Below, piece after piece: positions 28,107 through 38,900 of a stretch of 47,735 bases of DNA. The stretch comes from Rhizobium sp. Leaf371. GTDB taxonomy: Bacteria > Pseudomonadota > Alphaproteobacteria > Rhizobiales > Rhizobiaceae. The stretch is from assembly GCF_001424045.1 (NCBI RefSeq), contig NZ_LMQB01000028.1:360734-408468 (forward strand), given 5' to 3'. The position numbers were made by a program, and so were the translations under genes. The stretch's first letter is position 1. The number at the start of each line of letters is the position of its first letter. Below the pieces are notes generated by a model. That model ran no database searches. It was not told the DNA's origin and was given only the letters and a program-made list of their open reading frames with translations.

Positions 28107-28975
28107 GGCTGGGCCTCCCGTGTGGTGCGTACAAGCGGCTCGCGGTTGAGAACGGGCAGCGGGCGACGGCTTCCCCCGATATGCGGCTGGGCGGCCAGGA
28201 GGCCGCGGGTGTAGGGGTGAACGCAGTTCTGCATGTCGCGCGCGGCACGCTCCTCCACCACCTCGCCATGGCGCATGACCAGCACCCGGTCGCAAAAATT
28301 GCGCACGAGGTTCAGGTCGTGGCTGATCATGATCAGGCCGATGCCCTTGTTGGTGACGAGCTCGTTGAGGATGTTCAACACCTGCATGCGCACCGTGACG
28401 TCGAGCGCGGAGGTCGGCTCGTCGGCGATGATGATCTGCGGCTCGGGGATCAGCATCATGGCGATCATGATGCGCTGGCCCATGCCGCCGGACACCTCAT
28501 GCGGATAAAGACCGTAAACCCGCTCGGGATCGCGGATCTTCACCGCCTCAAGCATGGCGAGCGTCCTCTCGCGGGCCGCTTGAGCGGACGCCTTGTTGTG
28601 GACGCGATAGGCCTCGGCGATCTGGTCGCCGACCTTGTGCACCGGGTTCAGCGAAAACTTCGGGTCCTGAAGGATCATCGACATCCGCTGGCCGCGGATC
28701 GAAAGCATCTGACGCTCGGTCGCGGCCAGGAGATCCGTACCCTCGAACTCCATCCGCTCCGCCTCGATCCGCGCCGTCGGGAGCAGCTTCAGGAGCGCGC
28801 GGCCGATGGTCGATTTGCCCGAGCCGGACTCGCCGACGATCCCGAGGCGCTCGCGTCCGAGATCGAAGGAGACGCCCTTGACCACCGGTGTATAGGTCCG
28901 TCCGTTGCGATAGCTGACGCGCAGGCCTTCGACGCGGAGGAGGGGGTTTCGGTTGTCCATCTGCGTTTCCATCAT
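28103..28975 (-). CDS. Peptide/nickel-type ABC transporter ATPase (DppD/OppD class)
   Basis: A 290-residue ATPase with Walker A GESGSGKST, signature variant VSGGMGQRIMIAMML, Walker B IIIADEPTSALD and switch ISHDLNLV. The C-terminal HPYTRGLLAAQP followed by a Pro/Arg stretch is the oligopeptide-transporter C-terminal motif. Two adjacent ATGs (28975, 28972) follow AGGAGGCG. It forms a heterodimer with the next gene product. The pair serves the two permeases encoded just upstream. Confidence 0.92.
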   Translation of the reverse strand: MMETQMDNRNPLLRVEGLRVSYRNGRTYTPVVKGVSFDLGRERLGIVGESGSGKSTIGRALLKLLPTARIEAERMEFEGTDLLAATERQMLSIRGQRMSMILQDPKFSLNPVHKVGDQIAEAYRVHNKASAQAARERTLAMLEAVKIRDPERVYGLYPHEVSGGMGQRIMIAMMLIPEPQIIIADEPTSALDVTVRMQVLNILNELVTNKGIGLIMISHDLNLVRNFCDRVLVMRHGEVVEERAARDMQNCVHPYTRGLLAAQPHIGGSRRPLPVLNREPLVRTTREAQP

Positions 28976-28981
28976 CGCCTC

Positions 28982-29890
28982 CTAGTGGCCCTGTTTCGGG
29001 TCGAGCGCATCGCGCAGTCCGTCGCCGAGCAGATTGAACGCGAGGCTGACGACGAGAATGGCGCCGCCGGGGAACGCGACCAGCCACCAGTTGTCAAGCA
29101 TGTAGCGGCGACCGGTGGCGATCATCGCGCCCCACTCCGGCAAGGGCGGCTGGGCGCCGAGGCCGAGGAAGCCGAGGCCCGCCGCCGTCAGGATGACGGT
29201 CGCCATGCTGAGCGTAACGCGGACGAGCACCGACGGCAGGCACATCGGCATGATCGACTTGACGATGATGCGCAGCTTCGAGGCACCCTGCATGCGGGAG
29301 GCGGAGATATAGTCGGCATTGCGGAAGGTGAGCGTTTCCGCCCGTGCCAGCCGCGCGATCGGCGGCCAGGCGGTCAGGCCGATGGCGATGATCGCGTTCT
29401 CGAGGCTGGCACCCAGGGCGGCCACGAAGGCGAGCGACAGGATGAGGCTTGGGAAGGACAGAAAGATGTCGGTAATCCGCATCATGACCGTATCATACCA
29501 GCCGCCGAAATAGCCGGCGGTGGTGCCGACCAGCAGACCCAGCGGGCCGACGATGACCGAGACGATGGTGATGATCGTCAGGCTGATGCGCGAGCCGTGA
29601 ACGATCCGGCTGAGGACGTCGCGCCCGAGTTCGTCGGTTCCGAAGAGATGGGCGGCCGACGGCGGCTGGAGAGCCTGGCTGAGGTTGATCAGGTTCGGCT
29701 CGTAAGGCGCGATCCAGGGTGCCAGCAGAGCCGTGACCAGCAGGATCGCGATGACCACGAGGCCGAAGCCGGAGGAGGGATTGGCGAGCAATTCCCTGAG
29801 AACACGGAGCAGGCGGCTCCAGGCCGTGTAGGTCTTCTCACGCGAAGCGGTCATGGCTGCGGTCCCGATGTCGATGGATTTCGTCGTCAT
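28982..29890 (-). CDS. Peptide/nickel-type ABC permease (DppC/OppC class)
   Basis: A 302-residue permease with an N-terminal helix, then FGTDELGRDVLSRIVHGSRISL, the highly conserved OppC/DppC motif, and five further helices. The EAA-like docking loop is ISASRMQGASKLRIIVKSIMP. The start at 29890 lies one base after the stop of the DppB-type gene and has GAGGA about ten bases upstream. An ATG twelve codons downstream is a minor alternative. Confidence 0.92.
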   Translation of the reverse strand: MTTKSIDIGTAAMTASREKTYTAWSRLLRVLRELLANPSSGFGLVVIAILLVTALLAPWIAPYEPNLINLSQALQPPSAAHLFGTDELGRDVLSRIVHGSRISLTIITIVSVIVGPLGLLVGTTAGYFGGWYDTVMMRITDIFLSFPSLILSLAFVAALGASLENAIIAIGLTAWPPIARLARAETLTFRNADYISASRMQGASKLRIIVKSIMPMCLPSVLVRVTLSMATVILTAAGLGFLGLGAQPPLPEWGAMIATGRRYMLDNWWLVAFPGGAILVVSLAFNLLGDGLRDALDPKQGH

Positions 29891-29891
29891 G

Positions 29892-30908
29892 TCAGCGCGT
29901 CCTCGGGTCGAAGATCTTGTAGAGCGCATCGGACAGGAGATTGAGCCCGATGAAGATGACACCCACCAGCAGGACGCAGGTCATCACAGCGTTCATGTCG
30001 CCCACCAGCATGTTGTTGGTGATGTACTGGCCGAAGCCCGGCCAGGAAAACACGGTCTCGATGAGCACGGCCCCTTCGAGCAGGCTGCCATAGGCGAGCG
30101 CGACGATGGTGACGAGCTGAACGCGGATATTGGCAAAGGCGTGGTGCCAGATCGTGCGGCTTTTCGAGAGGCCCTTCACCCGTGCGGTGGTCACATATTC
30201 CTGGTTCAGCTGATCCAGCATGAAGCTGCGGGTCATGCGGGTGATGTAGGCCATGGAGGAGTAGCCGAGGATGCTGGCCGGCAGGAGCAGATGGTTGACC
30301 GCGTCCCAGAAGACGTCCCAGTCCCCGGCCAGAAGCGAGTCGATCAACAGGAAGCCGGTCGTCTCCGGCACGAGGCCGATATAGTAGTCCGACAACCGAC
30401 CGCCGCCGCCGACGAGATCGAGCGCGGCGTAGAAGACGATGAGACCGATCATGCCGGTCCAGAAGATCGGCATGGAGTGGCCGATCAGCGTCAGGAAGCG
30501 GATAACGTGATCCACCGGCTTGTTGCGACGCACGGCGGCGAGGATGCCCAAGGGAATGCCGAGGCCGGCCCCGACGATGATGGCGAAGGTCGCCAGCTCG
30601 ATCGTGGCCGGCATCACATGCAGGATGTCGTTGATGACGGGCTGGCCGGTGCGGATCGAGACGCCGAAATCGCCGTGCAGCAGGTCGCTCACATATTTGA
30701 AGAATTGCTGGTAGAGCGGCAGGTTGGCGCCGATCCGCTCGGCGACCATCTCGTAGGTCGCCCTGTCCGCCTCTTCACCGACGATCGCACGCACGGGATC
30801 GACCGGCATCAGCCGCCCGATGCAGAAGGTCAGGATCAGAAGGCCGATCAGGGTGACCAGGATGGTCCCCGCCTGCCTGCCGAAAGCCGAAAAGCGCGCA
30901 TTGTTCAT
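29892..30908 (-). CDS. Peptide/nickel-type ABC permease (DppB/OppB class)
   Basis: A 338-residue permease with six helices. GDFGVSIRTGQPV after the first periplasmic loop and LLEGAVLIETVFSWPGFGQ near the end are OppB/DppB hallmarks; the docking loop is TTARVKGLSKSRTIWHHAF. AAGGAAGAAG precedes the ATG at 30908. It pairs with the DppC-type permease. Confidence 0.92.
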   Translation of the reverse strand: MNNARFSAFGRQAGTILVTLIGLLILTFCIGRLMPVDPVRAIVGEEADRATYEMVAERIGANLPLYQQFFKYVSDLLHGDFGVSIRTGQPVINDILHVMPATIELATFAIIVGAGLGIPLGILAAVRRNKPVDHVIRFLTLIGHSMPIFWTGMIGLIVFYAALDLVGGGGRLSDYYIGLVPETTGFLLIDSLLAGDWDVFWDAVNHLLLPASILGYSSMAYITRMTRSFMLDQLNQEYVTTARVKGLSKSRTIWHHAFANIRVQLVTIVALAYGSLLEGAVLIETVFSWPGFGQYITNNMLVGDMNAVMTCVLLVGVIFIGLNLLSDALYKIFDPRTR

Positions 30909-30925
30909 GACTGCTTCTTCCTTGC

Positions 30926-30965
30926 AACGCGAAGTGGTTCAGGGCAATGCGAAGTGGTTCAGGGC
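30926..30965. repeat. 20-bp tandem duplication
   Basis: Two adjacent copies of AACGCGAAGTGGTTCAGGGC, differing at one base (AACGC at 30926, AATGC at 30946). It lies in the 99-base gap between the binding-protein and first permease genes of the Dpp-type operon. No hairpin function is evident. Confidence 0.85.
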
Positions 30966-31007
30966 GTGAGACAACGGACGCGACGTGCGGGACGCCGCCG
31001 AGCCGCC

Positions 31008-32612
31008 TCAGCGCTCCTTCGTCACCGTGCGCAGCCGCGTGGACCAGGACGGATTGAGCGCCAGCCCCTTGATGTCGGCGCGGTAGCCGACGCTGTCGAC
31101 CACCTCGGCAAAGGGCTGGATGGCCGGGACGACATCGGCATAGTAGGTCTGGATCGCCTCGTAATCCTTGACCTGCGTGGCCTTGTCCGGCTCGACCAGC
31201 GCAGCATCGACCATGCCGTTGATCTTCTCGTCGTAGAAGGCCGTGCGCCAGCCCTGGAAATTGGTCAGCTTCGCCTCATCGGCATTGTCGGGATTGTAGA
31301 CGATGGCGCGCAGGTTGCTGTCGGGGTGCGGCAACTGGCCGCCGCCACCGCGGCCGACGAGCAGCTCGTACTTTCGCTCGCGCATCGCGCCATAGATCTG
31401 GTCGCCACTGCCGGTGATGATCTCGGCCTTGATGCCGCCCTGCGCCAGCGTCGCCTGGATGGCGGTCGCCGCATTCATGAAAGGCGCGTCGGAAATCGCC
31501 CGGAGCGTCGTCGAGAATCCGTCGGGATATCCGGCTTCCGCCAGCAAGGCCTTCGCCTTCTCCACGTCCAGCTTGTAGCCGGCATTGGGCAGGGCCCCGA
31601 ACAGGCCGGTCTGGATCGGGCGATCCCGGAGGCGTCCGAAATAGGGCAGGACCGTATCGTTCAGACCCTGGTAGTCGATCAGATGACGCAAGGCCTCGCG
31701 GACCTTCGGCTTCTGAAACTTCTCATCCTTCATGGACACGGCGAGATAGTAGAATCCGCTGCCGCCATTCGTCTGGACCTTGACGTTCTCGCTGGCCTCA
31801 AGCGCCTTCAGGTCGGCGGCCGACATGGAGTAGGCGATATCGATATCGCCCTTTTCCAGCATCAGCCGCTGGCTCTGGGACTCCGCCAGGTGCCGCATCA
31901 TGATGCGCTTCATGCTGGGCTTCTCGCCCCAATAGGTCTCGTTACGGTCGAGAATGACGCGCTCGTTGGAGCGCCACTGGCCGAGCGCATACGGGCCGGA
32001 CCCTGCGGAATTGTTGGTGAGCCAGGCGGCGCCGAGATCGCCCGCCTTGTCGTGCTCCATCACGGTCTTGCTGTCGAGGACCGAGCCGGGGCCGACGATG
32101 CCCAAGGTCTGGACGATGATCTGCGGATCGACCTTCTTCGGCAAGGTGATGACAACGGTCAGCTCATCGGGCGCGGTGAAGCTCTTGTCCGCATTCGCGG
32201 CAGTGAAGCCGTGCGTTTTGAGGAAGGAAGCCTGGGCGAGGTTCAGGGTCATCAACCGCTTCAGCGACCAGACGACGTCTGCCGAAGTGACCGGATTGCC
32301 GGAGGCGAAGGTCGCTCCGGATCGGAGCTTGAAGGTGATCGCCGAATGATCGGGGCTGACCGTCCAGCTTTCGGCCAGCAGCGGATCAACCTGCGCGCGG
32401 TTGACAGCATCCAGCGCAACAAGGTTATCATATATGTTGGCGAGAACTTGTACCGTCTCCTTGCCGGTGATCGCAGCCGGATCCAGCGTCAGGATATTGC
32501 TCATGGAAAAGCCGACAACCAGCATATTCGGCGGCGTTTCCGCCCAAGTCGGGCTCGTCAGCAGCGTCGAGCCGACAAGGATCGTCGAAAGGGTCTTGAT
32601 CATGCGATGCAT
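31008..32612 (-). CDS. Peptide/nickel-type ABC substrate-binding protein (DppA/OppA class)
   Basis: A 534-residue family 5 binding protein. A signal peptide is clear (MHRMIKTLSTILVGS…, cleavage near TWA-ETP). The mature part opens with a beta strand and LDPAAITG, then LVALDAVNRAQVDPLLAESW and FKLRSGATFASGNPVTSADVVWSLKR, all standard for this family. GGAGGAAA lies just before the ATG at 32612. It heads the leftward operon of two permeases, two ATPases, a GntR regulator and an esterase. Family 5 proteins bind peptides but also plant oligosaccharides and opines; beside aldarate genes an acid sugar or oligo-uronide is plausible. Confidence 0.92.
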   Translation of the reverse strand: MHRMIKTLSTILVGSTLLTSPTWAETPPNMLVVGFSMSNILTLDPAAITGKETVQVLANIYDNLVALDAVNRAQVDPLLAESWTVSPDHSAITFKLRSGATFASGNPVTSADVVWSLKRLMTLNLAQASFLKTHGFTAANADKSFTAPDELTVVITLPKKVDPQIIVQTLGIVGPGSVLDSKTVMEHDKAGDLGAAWLTNNSAGSGPYALGQWRSNERVILDRNETYWGEKPSMKRIMMRHLAESQSQRLMLEKGDIDIAYSMSAADLKALEASENVKVQTNGGSGFYYLAVSMKDEKFQKPKVREALRHLIDYQGLNDTVLPYFGRLRDRPIQTGLFGALPNAGYKLDVEKAKALLAEAGYPDGFSTTLRAISDAPFMNAATAIQATLAQGGIKAEIITGSGDQIYGAMRERKYELLVGRGGGGQLPHPDSNLRAIVYNPDNADEAKLTNFQGWRTAFYDEKINGMVDAALVEPDKATQVKDYEAIQTYYADVVPAIQPFAEVVDSVGYRADIKGLALNPSWSTRLRTVTKER

Positions 32613-32666
32613 CGTTTCCTCCACATGCTGCCTCCCAGCAGCATTCCGTTCCGCAAGTCCGACACA

Positions 32667-32681
32667 AGAGATATGACGTCT
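32667..32681. promoter_or_regulatory. Candidate operator upstream of the Dpp-type operon
   Basis: AGAGATATGACGTCT matches 12 of 15 positions of the perfect dyad upstream of kdgD (AGAGATATTATCTCT). It lies 55 bases before the start of the binding-protein gene. The downstream bases TGACGTCTTACC also match TGACGTCTCACC at 22749-22760 in the dehydrogenase control region, apart from one base. Confidence 0.45.
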
Positions 32682-32831
32682 TACCTCGACTGTCAATCTG
32701 GGATCTGGAAGAAGCGCAGTTGTCAGGACAGACCGCGAGACCGCTGTTGCGCCAGGAAAGGCGCTTGATACAGGATGTGAGGGATCGTCAGTACGCGCGC
32801 GCGTGTCTTCGGCACATGACGTGCAGAATCG

Positions 32832-32910
32832 CGATGAAAACATCGGGATGTCGGTTCCGGAACCGCGTGTCCAGCGTGTCTCACACCGCGTATCGCTTTG
32901 GACACGCGGT
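32832..32910 (-). terminator. Cluster of strong inverted repeats behind the giant repeat gene
   Basis: Three perfect dyads follow each other: ACCGCGTGTCCA (32862-32873) with TGGACACGCGGT (32899-32910); the 14-bp palindrome CGGTTCCGGAACCG (32852-32865); and CGATG-AAAA-CATCG (32832-32845), which on the leftward strand has a TTTT loop. They begin 40 bases after the stop of the giant gene and probably end its transcript or protect its 3' end. Confidence 0.55.
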
Positions 32911-32949
32911 GGCTGCGCCACCCTCCGGCAGCGCCGCCTGATTTGCGGA

Positions 32950-35900
32950 TCAGACGCTCAGCATGGACATGATGAGCGAGGCACTGTCTGCGCCGGGCGC
33001 GTCGGACGTCGCGGCCGGATCTGTCTGCGCGCTGGACGCCTCCGGAGCCTGGGCGACCCTGAAGCTGGAGGGGGAGCCGGACTGGGCGTTGATCGCGACG
33101 TCCGTCAGGGCCTGCAGCTGCGCCGTCGTCATGCCATTGATCTGGCCGGGCGTGAAAGCCTCCGCCTGCGCGACCGTCAGGCCCGCAATCGCCCGGGTGC
33201 TGAGGCCGGAGATGGCGCTGCTGCCGAGCGCGATGATGTGCTCCGGCGAAAGCCGCACGAGATCTTCCGAACCAAGCGCTGCTGCCTGCATCAGTCCGAA
33301 AGCGCCGACCTGGGAGGTGGAGAGCATTCCGATCTGTGTCGGCGTCAGCGCGCTGACCTGGCTATAGCCGAGCGCTGCGACCTGGCTGATCGTCAATGCT
33401 GCGATCTCGCCCGAAGACAGGGTGGCGACGAGCGCCGTGCCCAATCCCTTGATCGCCGTCGGTGCGATCGCCGCAAGCTCCTGGGTCGAGAAGGTCGCAA
33501 GCTGCGTGGTGGTCAGGCCCGCAAGCCCGCTTTGGCTGAGGGCGCCAATCTGGCTGCTCGTCAGCGTATCCACCTGCTCGGTGCTCAGCACGCCAAGCTG
33601 CGCACTCGTCAGTCCGGCGATGGTGCCCGTGCCGAGGCCGGCGATCTCGGAAAGCGTGAGCCCGGCAATGAAGGCGGTCGGCAGGCCCTTCACGGCCGTG
33701 GAGCCCAGCGCCGAGATCTTGGCGGGCCTCAGCGTTTCCAGGCTATCGGTCGTCAGACCCGACAGCGCATCCGAGCTGAGGGCCGCGATCTGGCTGGTCG
33801 TCAGAAGTTCCATCTGCGCCGGGCTCAGCGCTCCTGCCTGGCTGCTGCTGATACCGGCAAGCCCCTTGGTGCTCAAGGCACCGAGCTGGCTGTCGGAAAG
33901 CGTGGAGATATCGGCGGTCTTCAGGGCACCGACCTGGCCGGATGTCAAAGCACCGACCTGTGCGAGGCTCAGCGCCTCGATCTGGCCGGAGGTGAGAGCG
34001 GCAATCTGCGTGGTGGCGAGACCGGAGATGCCCCCCGTGCTCAAGGCTGCGATCTGCTGCGGTGTCAGCGTCGCGAGCATCGAGGAGGACAGTCCGGTGA
34101 CGGCCGTCGAACTGATGGATGCGATGTCGCCGGTGGTGAAACTGTCGATGTCATCCTGCCCGAGGGCGGCCAATTGTGCGGAATTCAGGACCGCAATCTG
34201 CGCGCCGGTCAGCGCCTCCGCCTGATCGACGCCAAGCGCCGCGATCTGCGTGGTGCCGAGCCCCGCAATGCCGGCCGTGCCGAGCGCTGCGATCTGGCTG
34301 ACGGAGAGAGACGCGATGGCCGCTGTCGAGAGACCCGTGATCGCCGAGGATCCGATCGCCGCGATCTGCGCCGTGCCGAGATGATCCAGAGCATCGGTGC
34401 TGAGCGCCGCCAGCTGCCGCGAGGACAGGCTGCCCACCTGAACCGGCGTCAGGGCCAGGACCTGATCCTCGCTCAGGCCGGCGATCGAGGCAAGCGGAAG
34501 CCCCATGATCCCGGCACTCGACAATCCGCTGAGCTGCGCGGGCGAGAGAACGGCGATATCCTCCGTTCCAAAGGCTGAAACCTGCTTGGAAGACAGCGCC
34601 CCGATCTGCGCCGTCGTGAGACTTTCGATCTGGGTGCTCTGCAAGGTTGCAATCTGGTCCGTGGTCAGGCCGGCCACGCCGGAGAGGCTCAGCGCTGCGA
34701 CCTGTTCGTTGGACAGCGAAGCGATCGCCGTCGTGGAGAGACCGGAGATCGCCGCCGAGCCGAACGCGGCCATATCGGCGGTCGAGAAGCCGTCGAGATC
34801 GTCGATGGCGAGCGCCGCCGCCTGCGCGGAGCTGAGGGACGCGACCTGCGTCGGGGTGAAGGCTGCCGTCTGCTCTGCACTGAGGGCCGCGATCTGCGCG
34901 CTGCTGAGGCCGGCGACCCCGTCGGCGCTCAGGGCTGCGATCTGGCGTGCCGAGAGAAGCGCAACGGACGCGGTCGTCAGTGCCGCGATCTGCTTCGACC
35001 CGAGAGCCGCGATCTGCGCGGTGGTGAGAACGTCCAACTGGTCGCTGGTGAGTGCCGCGACTTGTGTGCTGCTGAGGCCGGGGACGCTGCCGGGGCTGAA
35101 GGCTGCAATCTGATCGGTCGTGAGAGACGCGAGCGTCGTCGTGGAAAGGCCGGCGACGGCCGTCGAGGAGATGGCGGCGATATCGCTGAGACTGAAACGG
35201 GCAAGGCCACTCGTTGCGAGCGCGGCCAGCTGCCGCGAGCCGAGCGCGGCGATCTGGACAGCGTTCAGCGCCTCGGCCTGGTCGGCGCTCAGAGCGCCGA
35301 TCTGCTGGCTTGTCAGTCCGGCGACGCCGGCCGCGCTGAGCGCGGCGATCTGCGTCGTCGTCAGGGTTGCGACATCGGCGGTGGCGAGGACCGCGACCTG
35401 TCGCGAACTCAGGGCGGCGATCTGGCCGGTTCCCATCGCCTGCACCTGCGTGCTGCTGAGATGCGCGACAAGCAGGGTGCTGAGCCCGCTGATCCCGGCC
35501 GGGCTGATGGCGGCGATCTGGTCGGTCGAAAGAGCGGCGACCGCGTCGGAGCCGAGCCCGGACATCGCGTCGGACGACAGCGCGCCGAGATTGGCCGCCG
35601 CGATGGCCTGGATGTCGTCGGCGTCGAGCACGGCCGTCTGCCGTGCGGTCAGGGCGCCAAGCTGCGCGCGCGTCATCGCCGAAACCTGATCACCGCTCAA
35701 GGCGTTGATCTGGCGGGAGCTGAGCGCTCCGACGGCGGCCGTGCTGAGCGCTGCGATTTTGTCGGTGCCGAGCGAGGCGATCGTGTCCGTGGACAGTCCG
35801 ACGACGGCTGCGGGATCGATCGCCGCGATCTCGCGCGTCGAGAACGTCGCGATGGCATCGGACGAGAGGGCGGCCAGTTGGACAGAGCTCAGCGCCGCGA

Positions 35901-38900
35901 TCTGAAGGCGGGTGAGGGCATCCACCTGGTCCGTCCGTAATGCTGCCAGCTGGCGGGTGGTGAGGCCACTCACGCTCGAGGCGCTTAAGGCCCCCATCTG
36001 GGCGGTGGTAAGTGCCGCGATGGTGTCGGTTGTCAGCCCCGCGATGGCGCCGGACGTGATGGCCGCGATATCCTTCGTGGAGAAAGTCGAGATGCCGTCG
36101 GACTGGAGCACGGAGACCTGGCGCGAGGTCAGATTCCCCACCTGCGCACTGGTCAGCGCCTCCGCCTGGGCCGAGGTCAGAACGGCCATTTGCTGCGAGG
36201 TAAATCCGGCGACCGCCCCGCTGGACAGCGCCGCGATCTGCGCGGTCGAGAGAACCGCGACAGCGGACGTCGCGAGCACGCCGATCTGGGTGGATCCCAG
36301 CGCCGCGATCTGACGCGTCGAAAGGCTTGTAAGCTGATCCGTCTCGAGAACCTTGACCTGCGCGTTCGAAAGCCCGCCGATCGCGCTGCTGCTCAGCGAT
36401 CCGATGCGCTGCGAGGAGAGCGCATGAATATCCGCGGTGCTGAGACCGGCCATCTGCTGGGACGTCATCGCACCGAGCTGAGCGGAGGTCAGCGCTGCCA
36501 ATTGCGGATCCATCAGCGCTGCAATCTGATCGGCACTGAGAGCGCCGATCGCGGCGACCGTCATCGCCGCAACCTGATCGGTCGAGAAGGCCGAGACCTT
36601 GTCCGAGAGCACGGCGACCTGGCTCGCGGTCAGCTGCTTGACCTGCGCGGTAGAAAGGGCGGCGAGCTGCGCGGTGGTCAAGGCCGACGACTGCGCCGTC
36701 GACAGGCCGGGAAGCGTCGCCGTGCCGAGTGCGGCAATCTGCGCTGTCGAAAGCGCGGCAACGGCATCTCCGCTGAGGCCCGACAGCGCCAGACTGCCAA
36801 GAGCCGCGATGTTGGCGGTCGGGAAGGCCGAGATGTCCTCGACCTCCACCGCGCCCATCTGCGCGGCGCTCAGAACCTTGACCTGCGACACGGAAAGGGC
36901 GCCGATCTGGCCGGGGCCCATCGCTGCAATTTGGGTGGCGGTCAGCTTGGCGAGGGCGTCCGTGCTCAAGGCGCGGATCTGCGCGGTGGTCAGCGTTTCC
37001 ATCACGTCGCCACTGAGGCCGGTGATGGCCGTCGCGCTGATGCCGGCAATGTCTGCCGTCGAGAACGTCGCGAGATCGTCGGCCCCGAGCGCGGCGAGCT
37101 GCGCGGAGGTGAGCGCGCGCACCTGCGTGACCGAGAGTGCCTCGACCTGTGCCGTGCCGAGCGCCCCGACCTGCGCCGTGGTCAGGCTGACGACGGCTAT
37201 CGTTCCCAAGGCCGCGACCTGCGCCGTGTCGAGCGTGGCGATGACCTCGGCACTGATGCCGGGGACGGCGCGGCTGCCGATGGCCGCGATCTGCGTCGTC
37301 GAAAAGGCTGCGAGATCGCCCGCGTCGAGTGCCGAGAACTGCTGCGCGGTCAACTGTGCGACCTGCGTGGTGCCGAGGGCTGAAAGCTGCGCCGTGCTGA
37401 GTGCGGTCATCTGCCCGGCCGTCAGCACGGGAATGGTGCCGGCGCTGAGCGCGCTGACCTGCGCGGTGGAGAGCGCACCGATCTGCTCGGAGGACAAGGC
37501 CGCAACCTGCGTGGCGCGCAGAGCCGCGACCTGCGCGGTCGTGAGTGCCGCGACCTGGCTGGTCGAGAGGTTCGCGATGTTGACGCCCTGCACGGCGGAC
37601 GTCGTGAGCGCCGCGACATCATCCGTGGAGAGCGTCGCCAGGGCCTCTTCGCTCAAAGCGGAAAGCTGCACGGCACTGAGCGCGGCCATCTGCGTCGGCG
37701 ACAGGATCTCGATCTGCGCCGTTCCCATTGCGGCAAGCTGCACCTTCGTCAGGCTGGAAACCTGGGCCGTCGTCAAGGCTTCGATCTGCGCGGCCGAAAG
37801 CGTTGCGGCAACCTCCGTCGTCAGCCCCGAAAGGGACGATTTGGAGATCGCGCCGATGTTGTCCGGGATGATGGCGGCGAGATCATCCGCGCCAAAGGCC
37901 GAAAGCTGAAGGGCTGTGAGCGCCTTGAGCTGGTCGGATGAGAAGGCAGCGACCTGGTCCGCCTGCAGCGCGTTGATCTGCGACGTGGTCAGACTGGCGA
38001 CCGCGCTCGTGCTCAACGCCGCGATCTGGGCCGCAGACAGCGCGGCAAGCGTGCCCGTCTGAAGACCGGAAATCGCCCGGTTGGTGATCGCGGCCATGTC
38101 CTCGTTGGAGAAGGTGAGAACGGCGTCCGTGCTCAAGACGGCGACCTGCGCCGCGGCGAGTGCGCGGATCTGTACGGCGGTCAGAGCCGCGACCTGCTCC
38201 GTGCTCAGCGCCGCCACCTGCTGCGTCGTCAGGGCGCCGGTCTGACCGGACGTCAGCGCCGCGATCTGATCGGTGGACAGAAAGCCGATGGCATCGGCGC
38301 GAAGGCCCTTGATCGCGGAGGTCGAAAGGCCGGCCAGGGCCGACGGGGAGAAGGAGGGGAGCGTGGTTTCGCCGAGGATCGCCATCTGGGTCGCGGTCAG
38401 CGCCCGTGTCTGGCTCGATGTCAGGGCGGCCGTCTGTTCGGCGCTCAGGCTTCCGAACTGCTGCGTGGTCAGACTTCCCAGCGCCTGCGAGCCGAGCTTT
38501 GCGATCTGGGCGTTGGAGAGGGCGGCGAACTGGTTGACGCCCCAGCCGGTGATCTGTGCGGCGCCGAGAGCACCGATCTGTGCCGGCAGCATCGCTGCGA
38601 GGTGATCGGTCGTCAGCGCGTTGATCTGCGTGCTCGTCAGGACGGAAACGGTCGCGGTGCTGAGCGCGGCGAGCTGCGCCGCCGACAGGGCTGCGACGAC
38701 GGTGGTGTTGAGGCCTTGCACCGCCCGGCCGTTGATGGCGGCGATGTCGGTCGGTGAGAAATTGGCAATGTCGCCGGCGTCGAGCGCGGCGAGCTGGATC
38801 GTGCCGAGGGCTTTGACCTGCACGGGTGTCAGGGCCGTCAGTTGCGCACCGTCGAGCGCCCCGATCTGCCCGCTGGTGAGGGCGCTGATGACGCTTGTTC

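Larger units (their letters stand above)
32613..32949. other. Intergenic region: Dpp-operon promoter and repeat-gene 3' end
   Basis: 337 bases without a credible gene. The part near 32612 holds the candidate operator at 32667-32681. The part near 32950 is filled with strong dyads (32832-32910). Short open frames here carry no recognisable product. Confidence 0.6.

Noticed and set aside
29853-32768. 971-codon plus-strand open frame
   Set aside because: Shadow of the DppB permease and binding-protein genes; no ribosome site or domain.
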